This document shows positions 7,777-16,235 of a stretch of DNA of 36,334 nucleotides, in pieces; the stretch's first letter is position 1; every line of letters begins with the position of its first letter. Position numbers and translations under genes: made by a program. Origin of the DNA: Devosia insulae DS-56. GTDB lineage: Bacteria > Pseudomonadota > Alphaproteobacteria > Rhizobiales > Devosiaceae. The notes beneath the pieces are model-generated. The model was given only the letters and a program-made list of their open reading frames with translations. It had not been told where the DNA came from and did not search any database. The stretch covers positions 1 through 36,334 of the forward strand of contig NZ_LAJE02000284.1 of assembly GCF_000970465.2 (NCBI RefSeq), given 5' to 3'.

Positions 7777-10245
7777 CTACTCGGCGGCGCCGGCCATGGC
7801 GGCGTCGCTGGGCAGGCTCACCACCACGCGGGTGCCACGCGGCTCGCGCCGCTCCACCGCGATGGTGCCGCCATGCATGTTGACGAAGGCGCGGACGATC
7901 GAGAGGCCGAGACCGGCGCCGCGCTGCCGGACCGGGCCGGCCAGCGCCTCGTTGCGATCGAGCAGCGCGACGCGCATTTCTTCGCTCATCGGGGCGCCTT
8001 CGTCCTCGACCACGAACTGGATGCGGCCGGTACGGCCACTGACGGTGAGCCGTACCTCGCCGCCCGGCTCGGAGAAGCGGGCGGCGTTCGAGAGCAGGTT
8101 ATAGAGCACGTTCACGATGCGGGTGCCGTCGGCGATGAACGGCGGCAGGTCGGGCTCGACGATGATCTTGAGGTTGAGCGAGGGCTCGCCATCGATATCG
8201 GGGAAGGTGGCGGCGAGGCCGGCGCGGGCCTTGTCGACCAGCGTTGCGACATCCTGCGATTCCGGCTGCAGTTCGGCGATGCCGGCATCGACCGTCGCGA
8301 GGTCGAGGATGTTGTCGATCAGCACGCCCAGCGTGGCGCTCGAGGCGCGGATGAAGTCGGTATAGCTATGCTGCTTGTCGTTCAGCTCGCCGGCGGCGCC
8401 CGAGGCGAGGAGATCCGCAAAGCCGATGATGTTGGTGAGCGGCGAGCGCAGTTCGTAGGAGACGTTCTGCACGAACGCATCCTTCAGCCGATCGGCGGTG
8501 ATCAGCGCGTCGTTGCGCTCCTTCAGCACCCGCTGGTAGTTGGCGCTCTCTGTGACATCGAGGAAGGTCATCATCGTCTGCCCGTCGGGCAGGCGCACGA
8601 TGGCATAGTCGATCAGCTTGCCGTCGGCCCGGGTGATGCGGCCCTGCCGGTCGGAGCGCGTCGGGTTGAGGTCGATGATCGAGCGCTTCAGGTCACGCCA
8701 GATCGTCGCCCCGTCCTCGGGCAGCGCCCGCGCCGCGGCTTCGGCGATCTGGTCGATATGTGGCGTCTCGGCGAGAAGGTTGGCCGGCAACTTCCACACC
8801 GTCGAAAGTTTCGGGTTCGACAGCGTCAGCCGCCCATTGGTGCCGAACACCGCTACCGCTTCGCTCAGCGCGTTGAGGGTCGAGCGCTGCACGTCCAGCA
8901 CCACCTTGTGCTGGCTCTTCAGGTTCAGCTGGTCGGTGATGTCCTCGAAGACGTAGATCACCCCACCTTTCGGCCCGGCCGGGGCGGCGATGACCTGCAC
9001 GGTGCGGCCATCAGGAAGGTGCCAGGGCTCGAGTTCCTTGGGGATACGCAGCTGGTAGGCGCTGAGGTGCCGGGTGCGCCAGCCCTGATAGTCGGGCTCG
9101 TTCGGCAGCTTACCGTCGGTGCGGAGCTTATCGAGGATGGCGCGCTCGTCCATGCCGAGCTTCAGCCAGTTCGGGTCGATATCCCACATCACGCAATAGG
9201 CGCGGTTGAACTGCACCAGCTCGCGGTTGGGATTGAAGATGGCGATCGGTGTCGCCAGCGCATCGATAATGGCGCTGAGATGCGACAGCCCGGCATCGCG
9301 CGGGGCGCTGTCCTGCCGAGCATGCAGATAGCCGGCCGAACCGCCATTGACCGGGAAATCGACGACCTCGAAATCGCCGACCTCGCCCAGGGTCACCATG
9401 GTGCTCTGGGGCTTGCGCGCATCGCCGAGAATGGCGCGGTTGCGTTGCAGCAGGCCGTAATCGACCAGTTCAGCGGGCTGGCTTTCGCTGGTCTTGCGGC
9501 CTAGCGCCCGCGCCAGATCGTGATAGGCGCCGTTGGCGAAGACGAGGCGGCCGGCGCCATCGCGGAGGAATGCGGGCTTGCCGAGGCTGGCGAGCACCGT
9601 ACGGGCCGTGGCGTGGTCGGTGGCGGTCTGCGTGGCCTGCGATGCAGGCGCCGCTGCCAGCTCGCCCTGCGGCGCGATAGCCGCCGGGCGGAGCCGGAGG
9701 GCAGCGCCGTTGCCGAGCAGCGAGCCCGAAGCGCGCACGGTGCGGCCATCACTGGCCTTGAGCGTCAGCTCGAAGCCGCGGCCGCCGACGCGGAGATTTT
9801 CGATGGCGCGGGCGATACGGTCGGCATCCGCTTCGCCGAGCCAGGAGGCGAAATCCAGCACCGCTTCGGCACGCCGCCCGGGGGGCAAGAGGGCCGAGGC
9901 CTGGCCGAGGAAGCGCGGGCCTTCGCCGGCGCTGGCCCACAACACGATGATCTCGCGGCCGCCGGAGAGCAGCGCCTCATATTCGTCGACCCGGGCCCGG
10001 AGCCCGGCGATCTGTTCTGCGGCGCGGGAGCGCGCCAGCCGGTTGTCGCGCAGCATGCGGCGCACCAGCGCCATGGCGATCAGCGCGAAGGCGCCTGCGC
10101 CCAGTGCGATGGCGACGGGCGCTGCGCCCATCACATTGTTGGCCGTGATGCCCTGGGCCAGGGCGGGGGACGCACTCACAAGGGTCACCAGACTCGCTGA
10201 TAGACCTGCGAATCCCCAATCGTTCCGGACCCTATCCGGCGCCAT
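7777..10245 (-). CDS. divL: DivL-type PAS-domain histidine-kinase-like cell-cycle regulator
   Basis: An 822-residue membrane-anchored sensor-kinase-like protein. Hydrophobic segments lie at about 11-30 and 41-62, followed by PAS-like regions (about 210-300, 320-435 and 450-565), a DHp helix and a HATPase domain. In the DHp H-box the phosphoacceptor position is tyrosine: FVQNVSYELRSPL, Tyr597 (codon TAC at 8457-8455). This is the hallmark of Caulobacter DivL, which binds CckA and senses DivK phosphorylation to control CtrA. ATP-binding motifs are kept: Asn716/Asn720 in LLYN-like and LLSNAARF segments, a D-x-G at 748-750, and GAGLGLSIV near 776. The position between ahcY and tsaE matches DivL loci in other Hyphomicrobiales. 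The first 30 residues may include a signal-anchor. Five GANTC sites precede the gene. Confidence 0.92.
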   Translation of the reverse strand: MAPDRVRNDWGFAGLSASLVTLVSASPALAQGITANNVMGAAPVAIALGAGAFALIAMALVRRMLRDNRLARSRAAEQIAGLRARVDEYEALLSGGREIIVLWASAGEGPRFLGQASALLPPGRRAEAVLDFASWLGEADADRIARAIENLRVGGRGFELTLKASDGRTVRASGSLLGNGAALRLRPAAIAPQGELAAAPASQATQTATDHATARTVLASLGKPAFLRDGAGRLVFANGAYHDLARALGRKTSESQPAELVDYGLLQRNRAILGDARKPQSTMVTLGEVGDFEVVDFPVNGGSAGYLHARQDSAPRDAGLSHLSAIIDALATPIAIFNPNRELVQFNRAYCVMWDIDPNWLKLGMDERAILDKLRTDGKLPNEPDYQGWRTRHLSAYQLRIPKELEPWHLPDGRTVQVIAAPAGPKGGVIYVFEDITDQLNLKSQHKVVLDVQRSTLNALSEAVAVFGTNGRLTLSNPKLSTVWKLPANLLAETPHIDQIAEAAARALPEDGATIWRDLKRSIIDLNPTRSDRQGRITRADGKLIDYAIVRLPDGQTMMTFLDVTESANYQRVLKERNDALITADRLKDAFVQNVSYELRSPLTNIIGFADLLASGAAGELNDKQHSYTDFIRASSATLGVLIDNILDLATVDAGIAELQPESQDVATLVDKARAGLAATFPDIDGEPSLNLKIIVEPDLPPFIADGTRIVNVLYNLLSNAARFSEPGGEVRLTVSGRTGRIQFVVEDEGAPMSEEMRVALLDRNEALAGPVRQRGAGLGLSIVRAFVNMHGGTIAVERREPRGTRVVVSLPSDAAMAGAAE

Positions 10246-10330
10246 ATACTGCCCCTAACCCGATTATGCCGCTCATCGCTGCCCGGACCGGACCGCGAAC
10301 ACTGCACTTGCCGCGCGCCGAGCCCCCATT

Positions 10331-10467
10331 GATTCGCCGCGCCTTCGACAGGTCAAAACCCGTAACCGCCGAATCACCAGACATTACCGGGCGCGGAATC
10401 GCGCAAAAAGAGTCTAATTGTATGTGAACAGCGGGGAATGGCCCGAGAATGGGTGTTGACCCGAGTC
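10331..10467. promoter_or_regulatory. Cluster of five GANTC (CcrM) sites upstream of divL
   Basis: GANTC pentamers occur at 10331-10335, 10371-10375, 10396-10400, 10410-10414 and 10463-10467, all in the 86-222 bp upstream of the divL start. CcrM methylates this motif in alphaproteobacteria, and GcrA or other factors read its methylation state at cell-cycle promoters. One further GAATC lies just inside divL (10210-10214). The promoter itself could not be pinned down. Confidence 0.55.
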
Positions 10468-10525
10468 CGAACAGTGAACGCTTCGTTAACGAGGCGGTGA
10501 TTTGGGGGGATTATTTTGCCGGGTT

Positions 10526-10664
10526 CTGCCCCTCACCCGTCTCGGCTACGCCGAGCCACCCTCTCCCTCAAGGGGAGAGGGACGCCGCGGGGCAGGGTCT
10601 CGCCTCCCTTCCCTCTCCCCTTGAGGGAGAGGGTGCCCTGCGGAGCAGGGCGGGTGAGGGGCAG
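10526..10664. repeat. 139-bp nested palindromic repeat
   Basis: The outer arms are a perfect 14-bp inverted repeat CTGCCCCTCACCCG (10526-10539) and its complement (10651-10664). Inside are two 23-bp segments (10559-10581 and 10611-10633) that are exact reverse complements of each other, each itself nearly palindromic (CCCTCTCCC...GGGAGAGGG). The element is non-coding and lies between the divL leader and the ahcY terminator. Its structure resembles a small non-autonomous palindromic repeat; no transposase is present. Confidence 0.8.
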
Positions 10665-10671
10665 TCCAGGT

Positions 10672-10700
10672 AGCAAAAAGGGCGCCCACCGGGCGCCCTT
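10672..10700 (-). terminator. Rho-independent terminator of ahcY
   Basis: On the minus strand a perfect 10-bp stem AAGGGCGCCC/GGGCGCCCTT with a 3-nt loop is followed by a TTTTT run. It begins 22 bp after the ahcY stop codon. Confidence 0.85.
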
Positions 10701-10721
10701 CAGAATTCGAAGCGTAACCCG

Positions 10722-12122
10722 TCAGTACCGGTACTGCTCGGACTTGAACGGGCCGGTTTCGCTGACGCCGATATAGTCGGCCTGCGATTTCGACAGCTTG
10801 GTCAGCTTGGCGCCAAGCTTGGCGAGGTGGAGTTCGGCCACCTTCTCGTCGAGGTGCTTGGGCAGGACGTGCACCGCCCTGGTGAGCGTCTCGCCATTGG
10901 TCCACAGCTCGATCTGCGCCAGGGTCTGGTTGGCGAACGAGGCGCTCATCACGAAGCTCGGGTGGCCGGTGGCGTTGCCGAGGTTGACGAGGCGGCCTTC
11001 CGACAACAGTACGATGCGCTTATTGGCCGAGAGCTCGACGATATCGACCTGCGGCTTGACGTTGGTCCACTTGAAGTTGCGGAGCTCCGCCACCTGGATC
11101 TCGTTGTCGAAGTGGCCGATGTTGCAGACGATCGCCATGTCCTTGAGGTTACGGATATCGTCGAGGCTGACGACGTCCTTGTTCCCCGTCGCGGTGACGA
11201 CGATGTCGGCGCGGTGTGCGGCATCCTCGAGGGTCACCACTTCATAGCCGTCCATCGCCGCCTGCAGCGCGCAGATCGGATCGACTTCGGTGACCAGCAC
11301 GCGGGCGCCGGCGCCGCGCAGCGACTGGGCCGAACCCTTGCCGACATCGCCATAGCCGCAGACGATCGCCACCTTGCCGGCCAGCATCACGTCGGTGCCG
11401 CGGCGGATGGCGTCGACGAGCGATTCACGGGTGCCGTACTTGTTGTCGAACTTCGACTTGGTGACGCTGTCGTTGACGTTGATGGCCGGGAAGGGCAGCT
11501 CGCCCTTCTGCTGCAACTGGTAGAGCCGCATCACGCCCGTGGTGGTCTCCTCGGAGACGCCACGGATATTGGCGCGGATCTTCGAATAGAATTTCGGATC
11601 CTGGGCCAGGCGCTTCTTGATCAGCGCGAAGAAGATTTCCTCTTCCTCGGAGTGCGGGTTGTTCAGCACAGACGGGTCGGTCTCGGCCTTGGCGCCGGTC
11701 AGCACCAGCATGGTGGCATCGCCGCCATCATCGAGGATCATGTTGGGGGTCTGGCCGCCGGGCCATTCCATCATGCGGTCGGTGTAATCCCAGTATTCCT
11801 CGAGGCTCTCGCCCTTCTTGGCGAACACCGAGATGCCGGCGGCGGCGATAGCGGCAGCGGCATGGTCCTGGGTCGAGAAGATGTTGCAGCTGACCCAGCG
11901 GACATCGGCGCCGAGCGCCTTCAGCGTCTCGATCAGCACGGCGGTCTGGATGGTCATGTGGAGCGAGCCGGCGATGCGGGCGCCCTTCAGCGGCTGCTTT
12001 GCGGCATATTCCTCGCGGATCGCCATCAGGCCCGGCATTTCGATCTCGGCCATGCCGATTTCCTTGCGGCCATACTCGGCGAGGCCGATGTCGCGGACCA
12101 CGTAGTCGTTATTGCTGGCCAT
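10722..12122 (-). CDS. ahcY: Adenosylhomocysteinase
   Basis: S-adenosyl-L-homocysteine hydrolase, which reversibly splits SAH into adenosine and homocysteine and so relieves inhibition of methyltransferases in the activated-methyl cycle. The 466-residue form starting at MASNNDY matches the usual family length and N-terminus; an upstream Met at 12185 adds 21 unrelated residues and is rejected because it would start upstream of the predicted promoter -10. The substrate region [13 protein letters not shown] (from about 55), the KSKFDNKYG segment (about 222-230), the NAD-binding GYGDVGKG (256-263) and the C-terminal YRY are all present. It is monocistronic: it has its own promoter and palindrome upstream and a strong terminator downstream. 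Confidence 0.98.
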   Translation of the reverse strand: MASNNDYVVRDIGLAEYGRKEIGMAEIEMPGLMAIREEYAAKQPLKGARIAGSLHMTIQTAVLIETLKALGADVRWVSCNIFSTQDHAAAAIAAAGISVFAKKGESLEEYWDYTDRMMEWPGGQTPNMILDDGGDATMLVLTGAKAETDPSVLNNPHSEEEEIFFALIKKRLAQDPKFYSKIRANIRGVSEETTTGVMRLYQLQQKGELPFPAINVNDSVTKSKFDNKYGTRESLVDAIRRGTDVMLAGKVAIVCGYGDVGKGSAQSLRGAGARVLVTEVDPICALQAAMDGYEVVTLEDAAHRADIVVTATGNKDVVSLDDIRNLKDMAIVCNIGHFDNEIQVAELRNFKWTNVKPQVDIVELSANKRIVLLSEGRLVNLGNATGHPSFVMSASFANQTLAQIELWTNGETLTRAVHVLPKHLDEKVAELHLAKLGAKLTKLSKSQADYIGVSETGPFKSEQYRY

Positions 12123-12156
12123 CGGCCCTGTCTCCGTCTTGTCGTGCTGTTGCGGC

Positions 12157-12185
12157 CTTATACTGAAGCCTGAGGCCGCTATCAA
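12157..12185 (-). promoter_or_regulatory. ahcY promoter
   Basis: On the minus strand TTGATA (12185-12180) and TATAAG (12162-12157) are separated by exactly 17 bp. Transcription would start near 12150, giving a leader of roughly 28 nt before the ahcY ATG, too short for a riboswitch. A GGAG lies 9 bp before the start codon. Confidence 0.65.
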
Positions 12186-12192
12186 CCGGGAT

Positions 12193-12208
12193 ATAAAGAA
12201 AGCTTTAT
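12193..12208. promoter_or_regulatory. Candidate SahR-type operator, perfect palindrome
   Basis: ATAAAG-N4-CTTTAT is a perfect 6+6 inverted repeat placed 7 bp upstream of the ahcY -35 box, directly after the stop codon of the preceding gene. The form resembles, as far as I recall, operators of SahR-like ArsR-family repressors that control SAH recycling and methionine genes in proteobacteria. The link to SahR is inference; the palindrome and its position are seen directly. Confidence 0.55.
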
Positions 12209-12213
12209 GTCCC

Positions 12214-12729
12214 TTAGGGCCGACGCTCGACGTAGCGCACGCGGCGGCGCCGGAACGGCAGCATCAGCACGCCGACGATTGCCGAAAGGATCACATAGCC
12301 CACGGCAAAGCCGGCGGCCGCGTAGCTCAGCCCCTCGAGGGTTACCGGCACTGCCGGCTGGTAATCGCTGAGGGTGCGCCGGCCGATCTCGGTATCGAAA
12401 TATTCCGGCATCCGGGTGAAGCGCTCCCAGCCGGTGGCGCCACGCACTTCGGCCAGGGTCGAGGACAGTTCCTGATAGCGCGAGAAGGTTCGCGCCATCG
12501 ACTCGCCGCGGGCCGCGATGAAGCTGTCACCGGTCTTCGAGTAGCGGTCGATCGCCTGCTCGAGGGTCAGGCCGGCCTCCTTGGCAGCAACCTCGAACTC
12601 GGTGGTGATGATGCGCAGCTCGTCCACCGCGCCACCCAGCCGCTGGGTATATTGCTGGGCATATTCGGGGAACTGGCTGAGGCTGAGGCCAAGCGCCAAT
12701 CCGCCGATGATGCCAAGTGTCCTGCGCAT
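12214..12729 (-). CDS. DUF2937 family membrane protein
   Basis: A 171-residue protein of the uncharacterised DUF2937 family. An N-terminal hydrophobic segment (residues 4-19, probably a signal or anchor) is followed by the conserved [21 protein letters not shown]-like region, a long helical domain, and a C-terminal transmembrane segment at about 133-158 ending in a positively charged tail ([11 protein letters not shown]). Topology would place most of the protein outside the cytoplasmic membrane. It lies between the trp operon and ahcY, 102 bp after trpA and separated from it by a hairpin. No function is known for the family, and nothing in the context gives one. Confidence 0.85.
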   Translation of the reverse strand: MRRTLGIIGGLALGLSLSQFPEYAQQYTQRLGGAVDELRIITTEFEVAAKEAGLTLEQAIDRYSKTGDSFIAARGESMARTFSRYQELSSTLAEVRGATGWERFTRMPEYFDTEIGRRTLSDYQPAVPVTLEGLSYAAAGFAVGYVILSAIVGVLMLPFRRRRVRYVERRP

Positions 12730-12752
12730 CCCGATGCTCCGTTCGCAACTGC

Positions 12753-12776
12753 AACGGCACCACGCTGGGTGCCGTT
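12753..12776 (-). terminator. Hairpin after trpA, probable terminator
   Basis: A perfect 9-bp inverted repeat AACGGCACC/GGTGCCGTT with a 6-nt loop lies 55 bp after the trpA stop codon and just upstream of the DUF2937 gene. No long T run follows, so termination may be partial. Confidence 0.5.
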
Positions 12777-12830
12777 CCGAACATAGGAGCAGTTGGTGAG
12801 CGAGAGGCTAACTCGCCAGACGCGATATCG

Positions 12831-13661
12831 TCAGGCTGCGGCTTTGGCCCGTTTCACGCCACTCGAGAGGCCTGCGACCAGCGTGGTCACCGCGGCGACG
12901 GTACCGGCGGTGGCCTTGCCGTTCTCCAGCGAGCCGAGCACGGCGTTGCAGATGGCGGTGCCGACGGCGATGCCGTCGGAGTCGCGGCCCATGCGGGCGG
13001 CGTCATCGGCGGTCTTGATGCCGAAGCCAACCACCACCGGCAGGTCGGTATGGCTCTTGATGCGGGTCACCGCCTCGCCCACGGCGGCATGGTTCTTGAT
13101 GCTGGCGCCGGTGATGCCGGTCATCGAGACGTAGTAGACAAAGCCCGAGGTATTGTTGAGCACCGCCGGCAGGCGTGCGTCATCGGTGGTCGGGGTAGCG
13201 AGGCGGATGAAGTTGAGCCCGGCCTCAAGCGCCGGAATGCAGAGTTCGGCATCTTCCTCGGGCGGCAGGTCCACCACGATCAGCCCGTCGACGCCGGCAG
13301 CCTTAGCGGCGCTCAGGAAAGCATCGACGCCGAAGATGTAGATCGGGTTGTAGTAGCCCATCAAGACGACCGGGGTTTCGTCGTCCTTCCTGCGGAAGGC
13401 CTCGACCATTGCCAGGGTCTTCTTCATGGTCTGGCCGGCAGCAAGCGCCCGTTGGCCGGCGGCCTGCACGCCCGGGCCATCGGCCATCGGGTCGGAGAAC
13501 GGCATGCCGAGCTCGATGATATCGGCGCCGGCGCCCGGCAGCGCCTCGAGGATGGCCTGCGCGGTGGCAAGGTCCGGATCGCCGGCCATGGTGTAGGCGA
13601 CGAGCGCCGGACGGCCCTCGGCGGCGCATTTCTGAAAGCGGGCGGGGATACGGGTCGTCAT
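12831..13661 (-). CDS. trpA: Tryptophan synthase alpha subunit
   Basis: A 276-residue TIM-barrel subunit that cleaves indole-3-glycerol phosphate to indole and glyceraldehyde 3-phosphate and channels indole to TrpB. Catalytic Glu50 and Asp61 are visible in [18 protein letters not shown]. The phosphate-binding GFGI and the loop 6 region are intact. A longer frame upstream overlaps trpB and is not real: the ATG at 13661 shares its A with the trpB stop codon (TGATG), which indicates coupled, stoichiometric translation. It is the last gene of sppA-ihfB-lapA-trpF-trpB-trpA. In many related genomes accD and folC follow trpA; here DUF2937 and ahcY do. Confidence 0.97.
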   Translation of the reverse strand: MTTRIPARFQKCAAEGRPALVAYTMAGDPDLATAQAILEALPGAGADIIELGMPFSDPMADGPGVQAAGQRALAAGQTMKKTLAMVEAFRRKDDETPVVLMGYYNPIYIFGVDAFLSAAKAAGVDGLIVVDLPPEEDAELCIPALEAGLNFIRLATPTTDDARLPAVLNNTSGFVYYVSMTGITGASIKNHAAVGEAVTRIKSHTDLPVVVGFGIKTADDAARMGRDSDGIAVGTAICNAVLGSLENGKATAGTVAAVTTLVAGLSSGVKRAKAAA

Positions 13662-14881
13662 CAGCTGTTCATCCCCAGGTAACGGCCAACACTCTCGACA
13701 TCCTTGTCGCCGCGACCGGAGAGGCAGAGGACGATGGTTTCGTCTCTGCTCATCGTCGGCGCCACCTTCATCAGGTGCGCGAGGCCATGGGCGCTCTCCA
13801 GCGCCGGAATAATGCCTTCGAGCCTGGTGCAGAGCTGGAAGGCGTCGAGCGCTTCGTTGTCGGTGATCGGCGCGTAGGTGACGCGCTTGGTGTCGTGCAG
13901 GTAGGAGTGCTCGGGACCAACCCCCGGATAGTCGAGGCCGGCCGAAATCGAGTGACCCTCGAGAATCTGGCCGTCGGCATTCTGCAACAGGTAGGTGCGG
14001 TTGCCGTGCAGCACGCCGGGGCGACCGCCGGTCATCGAGGCGGCGTGGCCGTTCTCGACTTCGATGCCATGGCCGCCGGCTTCGGCGCCATAGAGCTTCA
14101 CCCCGGGGTCGTCGAGGAAGGCGTGGAAGGTGCCGATGGCGTTGGAGCCGCCACCGACGCAAGCGACGACCGCGTCGGGTAGCCGGCCGGTCTCGGCCTG
14201 CATCTGCGCCTTGATTTCTTCGCCGATCACCGACTGGAAGTTGCGCACCATCTCCGGATAGGGGTGCGGGCCAGCGGCGGTGCCGATCAGGTAATAGGTG
14301 GTCTCGACATTGGTGACCCAGTCGCGCAGCGCCTCGTTCATGGCGTCCTTGAGCGTGCCGGCGCCGGCCGTGACCGGGCGGACCTCGGCGCCGAGCATCT
14401 TCATGCGCAAGACGTTGGGGTATTGCCGCTCGACGTCGGTGGCGCCCATGAACACCACGCAGGGCAGATCGAACTTGGCGCAGACCGTCGCCGTCGCCAC
14501 GCCATGCTGGCCGGCGCCAGTCTCGGCGATGATGCGGGTCTTGCCCATGCGCTTGGCCAAAAGGATCTGGCCGAGCGTGTTGTTGATCTTGTGCGAGCCG
14601 GTGTGGTTCAGCTCTTCGCGCTTGAAATAGACCTTGGCGCCACCCAGCTGGTCAGTCAGCCGCTCGGCGAAATAGAGCGGCGAGGGGCGGCCGACATAGT
14701 GGGTGGCGAGGTGCTTGATCTCAGCCTGGAACTCAGGATCGACCTGCGCCGCGCGATAGGCCTTCTCGAGATCGAGGATCAGCGGCATCAGCGTTTCGGC
14801 GACGAAACGGCCGCCATAGAGCCCAAAGCGACCCTGCTCGTCGGGGCCGTTGCGAAGGGAATTGGCCCCGGTCGCGGTCAC
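13661..14881 (-). CDS. trpB: Tryptophan synthase beta subunit
   Basis: A 406-residue PLP enzyme that condenses indole with serine to give tryptophan. The PLP-binding Lys98 sits in [11 protein letters not shown], the phosphate cradle GGGSNAIG is near residue 237, and the C-terminal CLSGRGDKD motif is present. Length is standard for TrpB1. It begins 10 bp after trpF and its stop overlaps the trpA start, so the three trp genes form one translational unit. The other tryptophan genes (trpE, trpD, trpC) are not in the window, which agrees with the split trp arrangement usual in alphaproteobacteria. Confidence 0.98.
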   Translation of the reverse strand: MTATGANSLRNGPDEQGRFGLYGGRFVAETLMPLILDLEKAYRAAQVDPEFQAEIKHLATHYVGRPSPLYFAERLTDQLGGAKVYFKREELNHTGSHKINNTLGQILLAKRMGKTRIIAETGAGQHGVATATVCAKFDLPCVVFMGATDVERQYPNVLRMKMLGAEVRPVTAGAGTLKDAMNEALRDWVTNVETTYYLIGTAAGPHPYPEMVRNFQSVIGEEIKAQMQAETGRLPDAVVACVGGGSNAIGTFHAFLDDPGVKLYGAEAGGHGIEVENGHAASMTGGRPGVLHGNRTYLLQNADGQILEGHSISAGLDYPGVGPEHSYLHDTKRVTYAPITDNEALDAFQLCTRLEGIIPALESAHGLAHLMKVAPTMSRDETIVLCLSGRGDKDVESVGRYLGMNS

Positions 14882-14891
14882 TGCTGAACTC

Positions 14892-15542
14892 CTACCCGTG
14901 TGCGGCTCGCGCCTTGTCGATGAAAGCCCGGATCAGCGCCGCGTCCTTGACGCCGGGCGCGGTTTCGACGCCGGAGGAGACATCCACAGCCATCGGTCGA
15001 ACGGCCCGGATTGCCTCTCCCACCGTCTCGGGCGTGAGGCCCCCGGAAAGCATGAATGGAAGGCCGGGGTCAAGCGCCTTGAGCAGGCTCCAGTCGAACG
15101 GCACGCCGTTCCCGCCGGCGCGGTCGGCCCCCTTGGGCGCCTTGGCGTCGAGTAGGATGCGATCGGCGATATCGGCGAAGTCGGCGACATGCGCCACGTC
15201 CTCCGCCGTGCTGATGCCGATGGCCTTCATGATGGCGATGCCGGCCTCGTCGCGGATTGCCTCGACGCGGTGCGGTGTTTCGGGGCCATGCAGCTGGATC
15301 CAGTCGGGCGACAAAGCCGCGATTTCCATGACCGAGGAATTGTCCGGGTTGACCAGCACGACGCAGGTCTCGATCCGGCCGCGCGCCGCCGAGATCAGTT
15401 CCTGCAGCGTCTCGAGATCGACATGCCGGGGGCTGCGCTCGAAATGCATGAAGCCGACGATATCGGCGCCGGCGTCGATGGCGGCATCGAGCAGCGCTGG
15501 GGTCCTGATGCCGCAGATCTTGACGATGAGGGGGTCGGACAT
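14892..15542 (-). CDS. trpF: Phosphoribosylanthranilate isomerase
   Basis: A 216-residue TIM barrel that performs the Amadori rearrangement of N-(5-phosphoribosyl)anthranilate. The catalytic cysteine is Cys10 in VKICGIRT and the catalytic Asp is Asp132 in [19 protein letters not shown] and DVSSGVE form the phosphate site. The start at 15542 is chosen because the family begins directly before KICG; an earlier in-frame Met would run through lapA. It lies 10 bp downstream of lapA and 10 bp upstream of trpB. Confidence 0.97.
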   Translation of the reverse strand: MSDPLIVKICGIRTPALLDAAIDAGADIVGFMHFERSPRHVDLETLQELISAARGRIETCVVLVNPDNSSVMEIAALSPDWIQLHGPETPHRVEAIRDEAGIAIMKAIGISTAEDVAHVADFADIADRILLDAKAPKGADRAGGNGVPFDWSLLKALDPGLPFMLSGGLTPETVGEAIRAVRPMAVDVSSGVETAPGVKDAALIRAFIDKARAAHG

Positions 15543-15552
15543 GGGCCTTGGA

Positions 15553-15900
15553 TCAGTTGGGAACGAAATCTTCGGCGCCGAGCGCCGGGGGTTCGGGCGA
15601 GCGGCGGGCAACTTCCAGCTCGCGATGCAAGCGTTCGGTCTCGCGCTTGAAATGGCGTTCATCGCGGCGATGTGGCCCCTGGGCGAACCAGGTGGCGACG
15701 CCGCCAAGCAGCACCCCGACCAGCAGCACGGCAAACAACACCAGGAAGAGCGGCACGCCAACACCCGGCGAGCTCAGCGCCTCGACCGGTGCGAAGGGGT
15801 TGAAATTCACCACCACCAGCTGGCGGTTGGCCAGGGCGAACACAATCAGCACCGCGCAAAGCGGCACCAGCACAAACCAGCCGACAATGCGTCTAATCAT
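15553..15900 (-). CDS. LapA-domain (DUF1049) membrane protein
   Basis: A 115-residue protein with two transmembrane segments (about 7-25 and 48-72), the second ending in WFAQGPHRRDER, followed by a charged, probably coiled-coil, cytoplasmic tail (about 80-100). This matches the LipopolysaccharideAssembly A (LapA/YciS-like, DUF1049) family, which in Escherichia coli acts with LapB in control of lipopolysaccharide synthesis. Whether it does so here is inference. It sits between ihfB and trpF with gaps of 15 and 10 bp; the ihfB-lapA-trpF order is common in Hyphomicrobiales. Confidence 0.85.
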   Translation of the reverse strand: MIRRIVGWFVLVPLCAVLIVFALANRQLVVVNFNPFAPVEALSSPGVGVPLFLVLFAVLLVGVLLGGVATWFAQGPHRRDERHFKRETERLHRELEVARRSPEPPALGAEDFVPN

Positions 15901-15915
15901 CGGAAATGCCAGACA

Positions 15916-16200
15916 TCATCCCGCGCGATTGATCCGCTCACGGATTTCCTTGCCGGCCTTGAACTGCGGCACATACTTCTCGCCCACATCGACGGTTTCG
16001 CCGGTCCTGGGATTGCGGCCGACGCGCGCCGGCCGGTTCTTGACCGAGAAGGCACCGAAACCGCGCAGCTCGACGCGGTCACCACGGGCCATCGCGTCAC
16101 CGACCTCGTCGAGGATGGCATTCACGATGTTCTCGATATCGCGCTGAAACAGATGCGGATTTTCGTCGGACAGTCGCTGCACGAGTTCGGACTTGATCAT
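15916..16200 (-). CDS. ihfB: Integration host factor subunit beta
   Basis: A 94-residue HU/IHF DNA-bending protein. With IhfA it binds and sharply bends specific DNA sites in transcription, replication and recombination. The N-terminal [10 protein letters not shown], the beta-ribbon arm with [10 protein letters not shown] (intercalating proline near 64) and [14 protein letters not shown] at the end are typical of the beta subunit. An upstream in-frame Met (16239) overlaps the sppA stop and adds an unrelated peptide; the start at 16200 follows a G-rich ribosome site GGGGGGCGGT and is preferred. It lies 35 bp after sppA and 15 bp before lapA. Confidence 0.96.
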   Translation of the reverse strand: MIKSELVQRLSDENPHLFQRDIENIVNAILDEVGDAMARGDRVELRGFGAFSVKNRPARVGRNPRTGETVDVGEKYVPQFKAGKEIRERINRAG

Positions 16201-16235
16201 ACCGCCCCCCGGCGCACTCCACGGGTCGATGGGGT

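Noticed and set aside
10480-10495. CtrA box before divL
   Set aside because: Only a single TTAAC half-site (CGTTAACG) was found; the second TTAA at the required 7-bp distance is absent.
10449-10673. 74-codon frame across the palindromic repeat
   Set aside because: It reads through the repeat and has no ribosome site; composition follows the repeat.
12123-12213. SAH or SAM riboswitch before ahcY
   Set aside because: The predicted start site leaves only about 28 nt of leader, and no SAH-riboswitch pairing was found; a DNA operator is more likely.
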